A stretch of DNA of 64,000 nt from Desulfohalovibrio reitneri (GTDB taxonomy: Bacteria > Desulfobacterota > Desulfovibrionia > Desulfovibrionales > Desulfovibrionaceae): positions 2,057,501 through 2,121,500 of the forward strand of contig NZ_JOMJ01000003.1 in assembly GCF_000711295.1 (NCBI RefSeq). The letters are read 5' to 3'. The first letter of the stretch is position 1. The number at the start of each line of letters is the position of its first letter. Position numbers and translations under genes: made by a program. Positions 30,916-42,872 of the stretch are shown in pieces. The notes beneath the pieces were generated by a model. That model saw only the letters and a program-made list of their open reading frames with translations. It made no database searches and was not told the origin of the DNA.

Positions 30916-31965
30916 ATGTATTTGAGCATCATCTTTCCCGCCTTCAACGAGGAAGGCATCATCGAGGAGCATGTGAACCAGGTGGCCGCCTACCTGGAAA
31001 ACCTCCTGCCAGGGGACAAGCCCTTCGAGATCGTCATGGTGGACGATGGCAGTTCGGACGCCACCCCCGGCATCATGGACCGCATGGCCGGAGAGAATCC
31101 GCAACTGCGGGCCGTCCACCACCCCCGCAACCTCGGGCGCGGCCGGGCCATACGCACCGGTTTCGAGAACGCCCAAGGTCAGTACGTGGTCAGCCTCGAC
31201 GCCGACCTCTCCTACGCACCGAAACACATTGAGCGATTGCTCGCGCCGCTGGAATCCGGCGAGGCCGACGTGGTCCTGGCTTCGGCCTATCACTCGGAAG
31301 GGAGCGTGCGGAATGTGCCCTTCAAGCGCGCCTTCATCTCTCGCGTGGCCAACATGATCCTGGCTCGTTCCTTTCCCGGCGGCCTGCACACCGTGACCTG
31401 CGTGGTGCGCGGGTACCGCCGTGAAGTGACCGACACGCTGGAACTCATCAGCGATGGCAAGGATTTCCATCTGGAGATTCTGCAAAAAGCCATGCTTTTG
31501 GGCTTCCGGGTGGCCGAGATCCCGGCGCATCTCAAATGGCGGCCGGCCAAACGCACATCCGGCGGCGGCAAGGGGCTCTCCCTGGGCAAGCTGGCGCGCA
31601 TGACCTGCAACCATCTCTTCGCCAACTTCCTCTTCCGCCCCAACCTCCTGCTTTATCTTCCAGCGGCTCTGACGGTGGCCATCATGCTGGCCATCCTGGG
31701 CAATGTGGGTTGGGCCTTTGCCGACCTGCTGGCCCAGCAGCCGCAGGACATTGCCCTGTCTTCGCAGGTCTTCGCCGCGCTGCGGAAAGTCATCCTGCAG
31801 GCCAAGGTGTCCTTCTTCCTGCTGGGCTTCTGCGTCCTGTTCCTGTTGCAGTTCGGGGCCCTGACCTTGTTGGCCAACCAGCAAAAGCACGGCAAGGACG
31901 AGCAGTACATCCTGACCTGCCGGACCAACGCCAGATTGCGGAAACTCCTGGGCGAGAGGGAGTAG
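30916..31965 (+). CDS. Family 2 glycosyltransferase, DPM1/PglH-like with membrane tail
   Basis: The 349-residue protein opens with the GT2 fold (MYLSIIFPAFNEEGIIEEHV, then MVDDGSSDATPGI at about 36-48). The DxD-type motif is in SLDADLSYAPKH (about 94-105). Two C-terminal membrane segments (about 238-262 and 298-322) fit a polyprenyl-phosphate mannosyl- or glucosyl-transferase. It probably supplies donor lipid to the membrane transferase encoded upstream. Spacing to both neighbours is a few bases. Confidence 0.85.
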   Translation: MYLSIIFPAFNEEGIIEEHVNQVAAYLENLLPGDKPFEIVMVDDGSSDATPGIMDRMAGENPQLRAVHHPRNLGRGRAIRTGFENAQGQYVVSLDADLSYAPKHIERLLAPLESGEADVVLASAYHSEGSVRNVPFKRAFISRVANMILARSFPGGLHTVTCVVRGYRREVTDTLELISDGKDFHLEILQKAMLLGFRVAEIPAHLKWRPAKRTSGGGKGLSLGKLARMTCNHLFANFLFRPNLLLYLPAALTVAIMLAILGNVGWAFADLLAQQPQDIALSSQVFAALRKVILQAKVSFFLLGFCVLFLLQFGALTLLANQQKHGKDEQYILTCRTNARLRKLLGERE

Positions 31966-31968
31966 CCA

Positions 31969-33858
31969 ATGTGCGGTGTGGCGGGCTGCGTGGGCACGTC
32001 CGGGGGGAGCGCGGCCGTCCGGACCATGCTTGGAACCATCGCCCACCGGGGGCCGGACAACCACGCGGTGTGGGAGGAAGGGGAGGTCGCTCTGGGCCAC
32101 GCCAGGCTGGCCATCGTGGACCTCTCCGAGTCCGGCAACCAGCCCTTCTTCAGCGAGTCCAGAGATTTGGTCCTGGCGGCAAACGGCGAGATATACAACG
32201 CCGCTGAATTGCGCCGCGAACTCCAGGCCGAGGGCCACGCCTTCAGTTCCCGCAGCGACAACGAGGTGCTGCTGCACCTCTGCGAGCGGGGCGAGCGGGA
32301 AGGGGACGCCGACTGGCCAACTCGGCTCAACGGCATGTTCGCCTTCGCCCTGTGGGACCGCCACCGGCAGCGCCTCACCTTGGGTCGCGACCGCCTGGGC
32401 ATCAAGCCCCTGTACTACCGGGAAGTCGGGGGCGGACTGGTCTTCGCCTCGGAGATCAAGGCCATCCTGTCACACCCTGGATTGGAGGCGGCCATCGATC
32501 CCATTGGACTGCGCCAGTACCTCGGCTTCGAAAACGTCTTCGGCGCGCGCAGCCTCTTTCGGGGCGTGCGCATGGTTCGTCCCGGCGAACTTGTCACCTT
32601 TCAGGCGGGGTGGACGAAGACCAGGAGCTACTGGGAAATCTCCTTCGACGATCAGGAGGGGATGGACTTCGAGGAGGCCTGTCAAGCCTACCAGGATACT
32701 GCGCGGGAGTCGGTGGACCGCCATCTCATGAGTGACGTGGAACTAGCCTCCTATCTTTCCGGCGGATTCGATTCCACCACCGTGGCCACTTTGGCGGCGG
32801 AACGCCTCCCCGGGCGGCTGCGCACCTTCACAGGCAGGTTCGACAGGTCCGGCTGGTACGACGAAAGCAAGGGTGCGGAGGCGGTGGCCTCGGGCATTGG
32901 TTCGGAGCACATGTCTACTGGCATGGGGGCTGCCGACTTCGCCGGTGTCTTTGACGAGTTGATCCATCACCTGGACGAGCCGCGCATGGGCTTCGGCTCT
33001 TTTTCCCAGTACATGGTTGCGCGGCAGGCCGCGAGCCGGGTCAAGGTCATCCTCACCGGACACGGCGGAGACGAGTTCTTCGCAGGATATCCCGTGTTCA
33101 AGATCGCCCGGCTGCTGGGCGCCCTGGGCTCGTCCCCGGCCGAGGTCCTGCGTCTGGCGTGCTCCACCAGGCCAGCAGAGGTCCCCCACCTAGCCTACTT
33201 CCTAGGGCGGGCTGCCATCTCACGGAGACCGTGGAACTTCCTGCCGACCATCCATTCCTCCTCAGCCCTGGAAAAGCGGCTGCGACCGGATGCCGCGCGT
33301 AGCCTGTTGTCCATAGACCCTGCCGAGGGGCTGGAGGAGCTGTTGCAGGGCGAGCGGGAACCGTACCGCAGGCTGACGCGGACCTACATGCGGGCCTATC
33401 TGCCCGGGCTTTTCGTGGTGGAGGATAAAATATCCATGGCCCACTCCCTGGAGTCGCGCACTCCGCTGTGCGACAACGCCATGGTGGATCTGGCCCTGCG
33501 CATGCCATTCGGCGTCAAGCTGCACCAGAGCGAACTCAAGGCTGTACCCAAGGCGGCCATGCGCGAGAGGTTGCCGGGCATCCTCTACCGGCTGCCCAAA
33601 CGCGGCTTCCCCACGCCGTTGAATCATTGGCTGCGAGGTGATTTGCGTCAGTGGACCGAGGAACGGCTCACGGCTTCGGACAGCCCGCTGCGCGGGCTTT
33701 TTACCGATGCCGGACTGGCCGGGGCCTGGCGTTCTTTTCGCGACGGCTGGCACCGCCGCCTGCGCCCGGTGGACGAACTGGCAGCCCACCGCGTCTGGCA
33801 GCTTCTTTGCCTCGATTCCTGGATGCGGCGATTCGGTCTGGATGGATCTTCCCTGTAG
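31969..33858 (+). CDS. asnB: Asparagine synthase-like glutamine amidotransferase
   Basis: The 629-residue protein begins MCGVAGC, with Cys2 as the glutaminase nucleophile, followed by IAHRGPDNH and a class II amidotransferase domain (about 1-200). The synthase domain has a PP-loop-like YLSGGFDSTTVATLA (about 258-272). In polysaccharide clusters such paralogues amidate sugar carboxylates, for example uronic acids, rather than make asparagine. It is the last gene of the three-gene unit here. A second paralogue begins at 63364. Confidence 0.88.
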   Translation: MCGVAGCVGTSGGSAAVRTMLGTIAHRGPDNHAVWEEGEVALGHARLAIVDLSESGNQPFFSESRDLVLAANGEIYNAAELRRELQAEGHAFSSRSDNEVLLHLCERGEREGDADWPTRLNGMFAFALWDRHRQRLTLGRDRLGIKPLYYREVGGGLVFASEIKAILSHPGLEAAIDPIGLRQYLGFENVFGARSLFRGVRMVRPGELVTFQAGWTKTRSYWEISFDDQEGMDFEEACQAYQDTARESVDRHLMSDVELASYLSGGFDSTTVATLAAERLPGRLRTFTGRFDRSGWYDESKGAEAVASGIGSEHMSTGMGAADFAGVFDELIHHLDEPRMGFGSFSQYMVARQAASRVKVILTGHGGDEFFAGYPVFKIARLLGALGSSPAEVLRLACSTRPAEVPHLAYFLGRAAISRRPWNFLPTIHSSSALEKRLRPDAARSLLSIDPAEGLEELLQGEREPYRRLTRTYMRAYLPGLFVVEDKISMAHSLESRTPLCDNAMVDLALRMPFGVKLHQSELKAVPKAAMRERLPGILYRLPKRGFPTPLNHWLRGDLRQWTEERLTASDSPLRGLFTDAGLAGAWRSFRDGWHRRLRPVDELAAHRVWQLLCLDSWMRRFGLDGSSL

Positions 33859-33871
33859 CAGATTCTCCGGG

Positions 33872-34831
33872 TCAGTCCTCTCTGCCGCAGGCCTCGGCCT
33901 GCCGTTTGCGGATCTGTTGGGCGCTGATGCGGGTCAGACCCATGAGGGCCAAGGCCCAGGCGGTGACGGGAAGGAACTGCACTACCCGCAGCAACAGTGC
34001 CGAGGCCAGGGCCTGGTCCTTGCCCACGCCGGACAGCCCAAGCCCCATGACTACCGCGGCCTCGAATACCCCCAGCGATCCGGGAGAGGAGGGCAGCGCG
34101 AAGCCCAGTGAGGCCAGGGTGAGAACCACCAGGAGTTGGCCCATGCTAATGTCGAGCCCCGCCACATGCAGGATGACAAAAGCATAGACCGCCAGGATGC
34201 CGGCCCAGGTGAGCAGAGTATGCCAGCCCAGACGCAGCAGAAAGGAGGGGGTAAACTCCCGCAGGTGGTCAAGGATTTCCAGAGCCACCCGTCTGGCCCG
34301 GGGCAGAGGGAGCAGGCCGACTATCCCACGCCCCGCCCGGGGAACGATTTTGTTCACCGCCAGCATGGCCCACAAAAAGGCGACCACCCCGCCCAGCGCC
34401 AGCACGTAGCCCGGGCGCAGGTACTGCAGTATGGCAAGCAGGCCGAGCAGCAGCAGGGCGTTGAGGTCCCCGAACCGTTCCCAGAATACGGACCCCAGGC
34501 AGCGGGCCATGGGGATGGAGGCGGCTGTCTTTAGGTAGCAGGCCTTGGAGATCTCCCCCAGCTTGGCGGGCAGGATGTTGTTCATACCCATGCCGAACAT
34601 GGTGGCGTTGTAGCTGAGGGCCAGGCCGATACGGCCGTGCAGTAGAAAACGCGTGCGCAGAGAAGGGGGCAGCATGGCGAACAACTGCAGACCAATTCCG
34701 GCTGCCACCAGAAGGGGGTCGAATTCGGACAGGGCGCGCAGCACACCGGAAAAGTCCGCGTCGTGCAGAAGATACCACAGGCAAAGACCGAGCAGGCCGA
34801 TCTGGAATAGTTTGGCTGGAAGGTGCTGCAT
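33872..34831 (-). CDS. AglD/UPF0104-like lysylphosphatidylglycerol synthase transmembrane protein
   Basis: The ATG at 34831 gives 319 residues with about eight membrane spans. The family's NNILPAKLGEISKACYL (about 83-99) and PSSPGSLGVFEAAVV (about 263-277) segments are present. Relatives are the membrane halves of MprF and the AglD-like proteins of glycan pathways, with flippase-like function proposed. It is convergent with the amidotransferase gene, so it may still belong to the same glycan functions. Confidence 0.82.
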   Translation of the reverse strand: MQHLPAKLFQIGLLGLCLWYLLHDADFSGVLRALSEFDPLLVAAGIGLQLFAMLPPSLRTRFLLHGRIGLALSYNATMFGMGMNNILPAKLGEISKACYLKTAASIPMARCLGSVFWERFGDLNALLLLGLLAILQYLRPGYVLALGGVVAFLWAMLAVNKIVPRAGRGIVGLLPLPRARRVALEILDHLREFTPSFLLRLGWHTLLTWAGILAVYAFVILHVAGLDISMGQLLVVLTLASLGFALPSSPGSLGVFEAAVVMGLGLSGVGKDQALASALLLRVVQFLPVTAWALALMGLTRISAQQIRKRQAEACGRED

Positions 34832-35022
34832 GGGGGGACACGTGTTTGGAGAGGGCAGAGATGGCACAAAGGCCGGGTGATGGCAAACATCCCGTCCTCT
34901 GGAAAACAGGCGGTGTTGCGGGACGAGGGGGAATGGGGTAGGCACTGCCCTGGCTCGCAAGCCCCCCGGCCGGTACCCGCCCGCCAGGGGCATTCTTCTC
35001 ACTCCATCATCCGGGGAGTCGC

Positions 35023-35745
35023 ATGGGCCAGGACAAGGAACGCAGGAAGCTTCTGCGGGACAACATCATCCACGAGATCGACCGGGAAATCGCGGTGGCC
35101 AACAGCCGCGGCCTTTACGGCCGTGTTCTGCGCAAGCACTACCAGCGGGTAATCCGGGAACTGCGAGGGACACGGGTGCTGGACTGCGGCTGTGGCTTCG
35201 GGCTTCTGACCAGCATGTGCCGGGAAGCCGGGTTCAGTGTGCGACCCATCGATGTGGACGAGGTTTCCATCGAACTGGCCCATGAAATCCACGGCATCGA
35301 GGCGGAGAACACTAGCCTTTATGACGTACAGGGCGAGTACGACGTTGCCTTGTTTTTCGACGTCATCAGCCATCTTTCCCTGGACCGGACCTTGGACAAA
35401 CTGCGGGAGATCGACGCCAGGCAGGTGATTCTCAGCGATTCCAATCTGGCCAACCTGGCGCTGCGCCTCTACCGCTCCCTACACGGACATGAGGAGCACG
35501 CTGAGTGGTCACGCCGGGAGATCGTGGAGGCCTTTGGGCAAGGCGGATACAGCCTGCGAGCTTCCTGGTATTACGACGTGCTGGGCCTTCCCCTGGGGGG
35601 TGGATTCCTGCGGCGGCCGCTGCCCTTTTTCGAGAAACGGTCGGACCTTGTTTGCCGCCTGGACGATGGAATGACCCGGCTTGCCGCTGGAACACGGCTC
35701 GATCGTTGGGCCGCCTTCCGTTATCTGCTGGTTTTCGAGCGCTGA
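35023..35745 (+). CDS. SAM-dependent methyltransferase
   Basis: The 240-residue protein has motif I VLDCGCGFGLLTSMCREAGF (about 53-72), the acidic DVDEVSIELA (about 77-86) and a VALFFDVISHLSLDRTLDKL segment (about 108-127). It belongs to the Methyltransf_23-type group common in glycan and secondary metabolite loci. A GGGGAG site precedes the ATG. It is divergent from the AglD-like gene and convergent with the APS kinase gene. A glycan O-methylation role is possible but not shown. Confidence 0.8.
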   Translation: MGQDKERRKLLRDNIIHEIDREIAVANSRGLYGRVLRKHYQRVIRELRGTRVLDCGCGFGLLTSMCREAGFSVRPIDVDEVSIELAHEIHGIEAENTSLYDVQGEYDVALFFDVISHLSLDRTLDKLREIDARQVILSDSNLANLALRLYRSLHGHEEHAEWSRREIVEAFGQGGYSLRASWYYDVLGLPLGGGFLRRPLPFFEKRSDLVCRLDDGMTRLAAGTRLDRWAAFRYLLVFER

Positions 35746-35760
35746 GTACCAAGCAGGCCT

Positions 35761-36372
35761 TCAGGGCTTGGCGTAGCCCAGTTCAGCCAGCTTGCGCCGC
35801 CAGTCCAGCTCGTCCTGCAAGGTGAAGGAGGTCTCGCGGCACAGCGTCGGGCCGCCGGGCACCAGCTCGCGCGAGCAGAGGTGGTCCAGCACGTTGGACA
35901 GCGATTCCTCCACGCTTTCGCGGTGGGTATCCAGGTGCACGTCCGGGTCGTCCGGGGCCTCGTAGGGGTCGTTGACCCCGGTGAGGTTGGTGATCTCCCC
36001 GGCCAGGGCGCGGCGGTACAGACACTTGGTGTCGTTCTCCACCAGCGCTTCCAGAGGGCGGTCCACAAAGACTTCGATGTACTCGCCGATGAGGGAGCGG
36101 TTGGCCTCGCGCGCCTCCTGGTAGGGCGCGATGGCCGCCACCACGCTGACCACGCCGTTCTTGTTCAAAAGGTGCGACACGAAGCCGATGCGGCGCACGT
36201 TGATGTCGCGGTCGCGCTTGGAGTAGCCCAGCTCCTGGGAAAAGTTGGCCCGGATGAGGTCCCCGTCCAGCCACTCGGCTCGAAGGCCGCGATTGCGCAG
36301 CTCCACGAGGAGGTTGGAGGAGATGGTGGTCTTGCCGGCCCCGGAAAGGCCCGTGAACCATATGGTGAACAT
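35761..36372 (-). CDS. cysC: Adenylylsulfate (APS) kinase
   Basis: The 203-residue protein has the P-loop GLSGAGKTT (8-16), the DGDLIRANFSQELGYSKRDRDINVRRIG motif (about 38-65) and a VFVDRPLEALVENDTKCLYRRALAGEI segment. It phosphorylates APS to PAPS. Sulfate reducers do not need PAPS for respiration, so a kinase beside a glycan cluster with a sulfotransferase (44131-45177) suggests PAPS supply for sulfation. It is divergent from the long operon across 111 bases. Confidence 0.92.
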   Translation of the reverse strand: MFTIWFTGLSGAGKTTISSNLLVELRNRGLRAEWLDGDLIRANFSQELGYSKRDRDINVRRIGFVSHLLNKNGVVSVVAAIAPYQEAREANRSLIGEYIEVFVDRPLEALVENDTKCLYRRALAGEITNLTGVNDPYEAPDDPDVHLDTHRESVEESLSNVLDHLCSRELVPGGPTLCRETSFTLQDELDWRRKLAELGYAKP

Positions 36373-36445
36373 GCGAATCCCGTGTCGTGTTGTGGTCAGC
36401 GGCCATTGCATAGGCGCGACGGGCGCAAATGGCAACCCCGGCGTG

Positions 36446-36474
36446 TTGACAGTTCGTTCGCTTTTTCCTAACAG
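36446..36474 (+). promoter_or_regulatory. Candidate promoter of the long glycan operon
   Basis: TTGACA (36446-36451) is a perfect -35 box; TAACAG (36469-36474) at 17-base spacing is a weak -10. The start codon of the regulator gene is only 10 bases beyond, so its 5' leader would be very short. Confidence 0.4.
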
Positions 36475-36483
36475 GAAGCAACC

Positions 36484-37008
36484 ATGCTGGCCGACCTGTT
36501 TACCTCCAAGACCAGGGCGAAGCTGCTCCTGAAGCTCTTCCTCAACCCCCAGGTGCGCTGTTATCTGCGGGAGCTGGCCGGGGAGTTCGGTGTCTCGCCC
36601 GCTGTCATCAAGGGAGAGTTGGACCACTTGAGCGAGGCCGGATATCTGGAGCGCGAGCGCAACGGCCGCTCGGTGTTTTTCCGGGCCAATTCGTCCCATC
36701 CCTTCTTTCCGGAGATTCACTCCCTGGTCAAGAAGCATCTCGGCATCGACCGGGTGGTGGATCAGGTCATGAGCGCCCTGGCGCCCATCGAGGCGGTCTA
36801 CATCCTGGACGATTACGCCCAGGGGCGCGACTCCGGCCTCATTGACCTGCTCATCGTGGGCGACCCGGACCGGGGGCTGCTGGAAGGCACCCGGGGCGGG
36901 GTGGAGAAGAAAATCAACCGCCGCATCCGGGTGCACGTGGTCTCCCCGGAGGATTTTCAGGCGGAACGGGACATGTACCTCAGCCGGCCCCACTGGAAGG
37001 TGGCCTGA
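36484..37008 (+). CDS. Winged-helix protein with nucleotidyltransferase-like domain, operon head
   Basis: The 174-residue protein has an ArsR-like winged helix at the N-terminus (about 18-65, [30 protein letters not shown]). A nucleotidyltransferase-like domain follows (about 95-170) with [24 protein letters not shown]. In a true enzyme the GS and DxD positions would be filled, but here the first motif is altered. Such two-part proteins often head polysaccharide operons and are taken to be regulators. It lies directly upstream of the decarboxylase gene and should be the first gene of the long operon. Confidence 0.8.
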   Translation: MLADLFTSKTRAKLLLKLFLNPQVRCYLRELAGEFGVSPAVIKGELDHLSEAGYLERERNGRSVFFRANSSHPFFPEIHSLVKKHLGIDRVVDQVMSALAPIEAVYILDDYAQGRDSGLIDLLIVGDPDRGLLEGTRGGVEKKINRRIRVHVVSPEDFQAERDMYLSRPHWKVA

Positions 37009-37022
37009 AGGGCGAACGGATC

Positions 37023-37975
37023 ATGCAGCTGCACAGGCGCGTACTCGTCACCGGCGGAGCCGGATTCCTGGGCTCCCACCTCTGCGACCGGCTCATCGAG
37101 CAGGGCCGCGAGGTCATCTGTCTGGACAACTGCTTCACCGGGGACAAGTCCAACGTCTACCACCTCATCGCCCACCCCCGCTTCGAGTTCATGCGGCACG
37201 ACGTGACCATGCCGCTGTATATCGAGGTGGACAGCATCTACAATCTGGCCTGCCCGGCCTCGCCCATCCATTACCAGCACGACCCCGTGCAGACGCTGAA
37301 AACCTCGGTGCACGGGGCCATCAACATGCTGGGCCTGGCCAAGCGCACCGGCGCGCGCATCCTGCAAGCCTCCACGAGCGAGGTCTATGGCGACCCGGAA
37401 ATCCACCCGCAGACCGAGGACTACTGGGGCAACGTCAACCCCCTTGGGCCGCGCGCCTGCTACGACGAGGGCAAGCGTTGCGCCGAGACCCTGTGCATGG
37501 ACTACCACCGCCAGCACAAGGTGGCGGTGAAGATCGCCCGCATCTTCAACACCTACGGGCCGCGCATGCACCCCGCGGACGGCCGGGTGGTCTCCAACTT
37601 CATCATCCAGGCCCTGCGCGACAGGCCCATCACCGTCTACGGCGACGGCTCCCAGACCCGCTCCTTCTGCTACGTGGACGACATGGTTGAGGCTTTCCTG
37701 CTGCTCATGGACTCCCCCGACGGCTTCATCGGCCCGGTGAACCTGGGCAACCCCGGCGAGTTCACCATCCGCGAGCTGGCCGAGACCGTGGTGGAGCTGA
37801 CCGGCTCCGCCTCGAAGATCGAGCACCGCCCCCTGCCCCAGGACGATCCCAAGCAGCGCCAGCCGGACATCGCCCTGGCCGGCCGCGAGCTTGACTGGCA
37901 GCCGGCAACCTCCCTTCGCGAGGGGCTGAAACCCACCATCGACTACTTCGAAGGGCTCGTGCGGGAGGGCGTGGC

Positions 37976-37979
<4 letters not shown>
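37023..37979 (+). CDS. UDP-glucuronate decarboxylase (UXS-like)
   Basis: The 318-residue SDR enzyme has the NAD motif GGAGFLGS (11-18), the family's CFTGDKSNV (about 39-47), and a YDEGKR catalytic motif (about 152-157). CPASPIHYQ and [10 protein letters not shown] segments are those of UDP-glucuronic acid decarboxylases, which make UDP-xylose. It could feed a pentose into the glycan. The next gene starts in its stop codon (ATGA). Confidence 0.9.
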
Positions 37980-41071
<3,092 letters not shown>

Positions 41072-41095
41072 ACAGCGATGCGACAGGAGGGCACG

Positions 41096-42169
41096 TTGAG
41101 CGCATCAACCATCCATATTGGCAACCGGTCCATAGGCGACGGCAACCCCTGTTTCATCACCGCCGAGGCGGGAGCCACCCATGATGGCTTGAAGCGGGCC
41201 AAGGAGTACGCCTCCATGGCGGCGAAGGCGGGCGTGGACGCGGTCAAGTTCCAGATTCTGGACCCGGACCGGCTGGTGGCCGACAGGAACCAGCTTTTCA
41301 CCTACGAGGTGCTGGTGGACCGTGAGACCGGGGCCACCGAGACCGTGTCCGAGCCGCTGTACGACATTCTCAGCCGCCGCTGCCTCAGTGCTGACGAATG
41401 GCGCGAGGTCAAGGCGCACTGCGATACCCTGGACCTGGCTTTTTTCGCCACCGTGGGCTTCGAGGACGAGGTGGAGCTCGTGGGCGAACTCGGCTGCGAT
41501 TCCATCAAGATCGCCTCGGCCGACGTCAACCATTTCCCGCTCATCCGCCTGGCCGCGCGCACCGGGGCGGTCATCCAGCTTGACACGGGCAACGCCTCCA
41601 TCGGCGAGGTGGAGGCGGCCGTGGACGTGTGCCTGGCCGAAGGCAACGACCGTATTATCGTTCACAACTGTCCGTCCGGCTACCCCGCGCACTTGGACTC
41701 CATCAACCTACGTATGATCCCCACACTCAAAAAGATGTTCGGCCTGCCAGTTGCGTTTTCGGATCACACGCCGGGACACGACATGGATGTAGCCGCACTC
41801 GCCCTTGGGGCGAACCTGCTGGAAAAAACCCTGACCCACGACCGCACAACCCGCAGCGTGGAGCACTATTTCAGCCTGGAGCCTACGGACCTGGAAACGT
41901 TCGTACGCACCATCCGCACCGTGGAGCGCGCCCTGGGCGAGCCGCGCAGGTACATGACCCCGGAGGAGCGCGCTCGCAGGGACGCGGTGCGGCGCAGCGC
42001 CTTTTTGGCGGAGGACGCCGCGGCGGGCACTTTGCTGGCCGAGGCGCCGATCATCTTCCGCCGTCCGGGGTACGGCATCCAGCCGGACGTCTTTGAGCGG
42101 CTGGCAGGCGGCAAGCTGGCGCGCGACCTGCCCGCCGGGCACATGCTCGCGCTGGAGGACGTCGCCTGA
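41096..42169 (+). CDS. NeuB/PseI-family synthase, paralogue
   Basis: I chose the TTG at 41096 because AGGAGG stands 5 bases upstream; an ATG at 41078 with no such site is the alternative. The product has about 357 residues with a NeuB barrel (about 10-270, FITAEAGATHDGLKRAKEYASMAAKAGVDAVKFQI) and a C-terminal antifreeze/SAF domain (about 290-355). Such enzymes condense phosphoenolpyruvate with a six-carbon amino sugar to make a nonulosonic acid. It is clearly different from the canonical PseI at 50462, so the substrate may differ. Confidence 0.85.
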   Translation: MSASTIHIGNRSIGDGNPCFITAEAGATHDGLKRAKEYASMAAKAGVDAVKFQILDPDRLVADRNQLFTYEVLVDRETGATETVSEPLYDILSRRCLSADEWREVKAHCDTLDLAFFATVGFEDEVELVGELGCDSIKIASADVNHFPLIRLAARTGAVIQLDTGNASIGEVEAAVDVCLAEGNDRIIVHNCPSGYPAHLDSINLRMIPTLKKMFGLPVAFSDHTPGHDMDVAALALGANLLEKTLTHDRTTRSVEHYFSLEPTDLETFVRTIRTVERALGEPRRYMTPEERARRDAVRRSAFLAEDAAAGTLLAEAPIIFRRPGYGIQPDVFERLAGGKLARDLPAGHMLALEDVA

Positions 42170-42170
42170 C

Positions 42171-42872
42171 ATGCGCGTGTTGGCCGTGATACCCGCGCGC
42201 GGGGGGTCCAAGCGGTTCCCGCGCAAGAACGTGGCCCCGTTCCTGGGCAGGCCCATCCTTGCCTATACCGTGGAGGCGGCCCGCGCCAGCGGCTGCTTCG
42301 AGCGCGTGATCCTGTCCACGGACGACCAGGATATCGCCGCGGCCGGACGCGAGGCGGGGGCGATGATCCACGATCGGCCGGCGGAATTGGCCACGGACAC
42401 GGCCCGAGCCGCGGACGTGTGCGCGCACCTGTTGAAAGAGGAGGAGCGCCTTGGACGGGACTTTGATGTGGTCTGCTGTCTGTTTCCCACGGCTCCCCTG
42501 CGCGGGGCCGGGGACATTCGCGCCGTGGTGAATCTGGTGGTCCCCGGTGTCCACGACTATGCCATGGCCGTGACCGGCTTCCACTATCCGGCGTGGCAGG
42601 CGCTCAAGCCCGGGGAGGACGGCGCGCTGCACCCCATGTTTCCGGAGATCATCGACAAGAGTTCCCAGGCCGTCGGGCCGCTGTACGTGGACAACGGCTC
42701 CACCTACGCCGTCACGGCCCGGGTCATGCGCCGGGACAAGACATTCAACGGGCCGGCCATCCGCGGCCACGTCATGCCGCGCGAACGCAGCGTGGACATC
42801 GACCTGCCCGAGGATCTGGAACTGGCCGAATTCTATGCGGCAAAGACCGGCATAGCCGCCCAGGACGAATGA
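42171..42872 (+). CDS. pseF: Pseudaminate/acylneuraminate cytidylyltransferase
   Basis: The 233-residue protein has the CMP-sugar synthetase start VIPARGGSKRFPRKN (about 6-20), LSTDDQDIAAAG and CLFPTAPLRGAGDI motifs, and a closing SVDIDLPEDLELAE. It activates the nonulosonic acid as a CMP-sugar for transfer. It begins 1 base after the NeuB-like gene. The next gene overlaps its stop (ATGA). Confidence 0.92.
   Translation: MRVLAVIPARGGSKRFPRKNVAPFLGRPILAYTVEAARASGCFERVILSTDDQDIAAAGREAGAMIHDRPAELATDTARAADVCAHLLKEEERLGRDFDVVCCLFPTAPLRGAGDIRAVVNLVVPGVHDYAMAVTGFHYPAWQALKPGEDGALHPMFPEIIDKSSQAVGPLYVDNGSTYAVTARVMRRDKTFNGPAIRGHVMPRERSVDIDLPEDLELAEFYAAKTGIAAQDE

Noticed and set aside
31969-33858. Housekeeping asparagine synthetase.
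   Set aside because: It is embedded with glycan transferases and has a paralogue in the same region, so glycan amidation is more likely. The housekeeping role is not strictly excluded.
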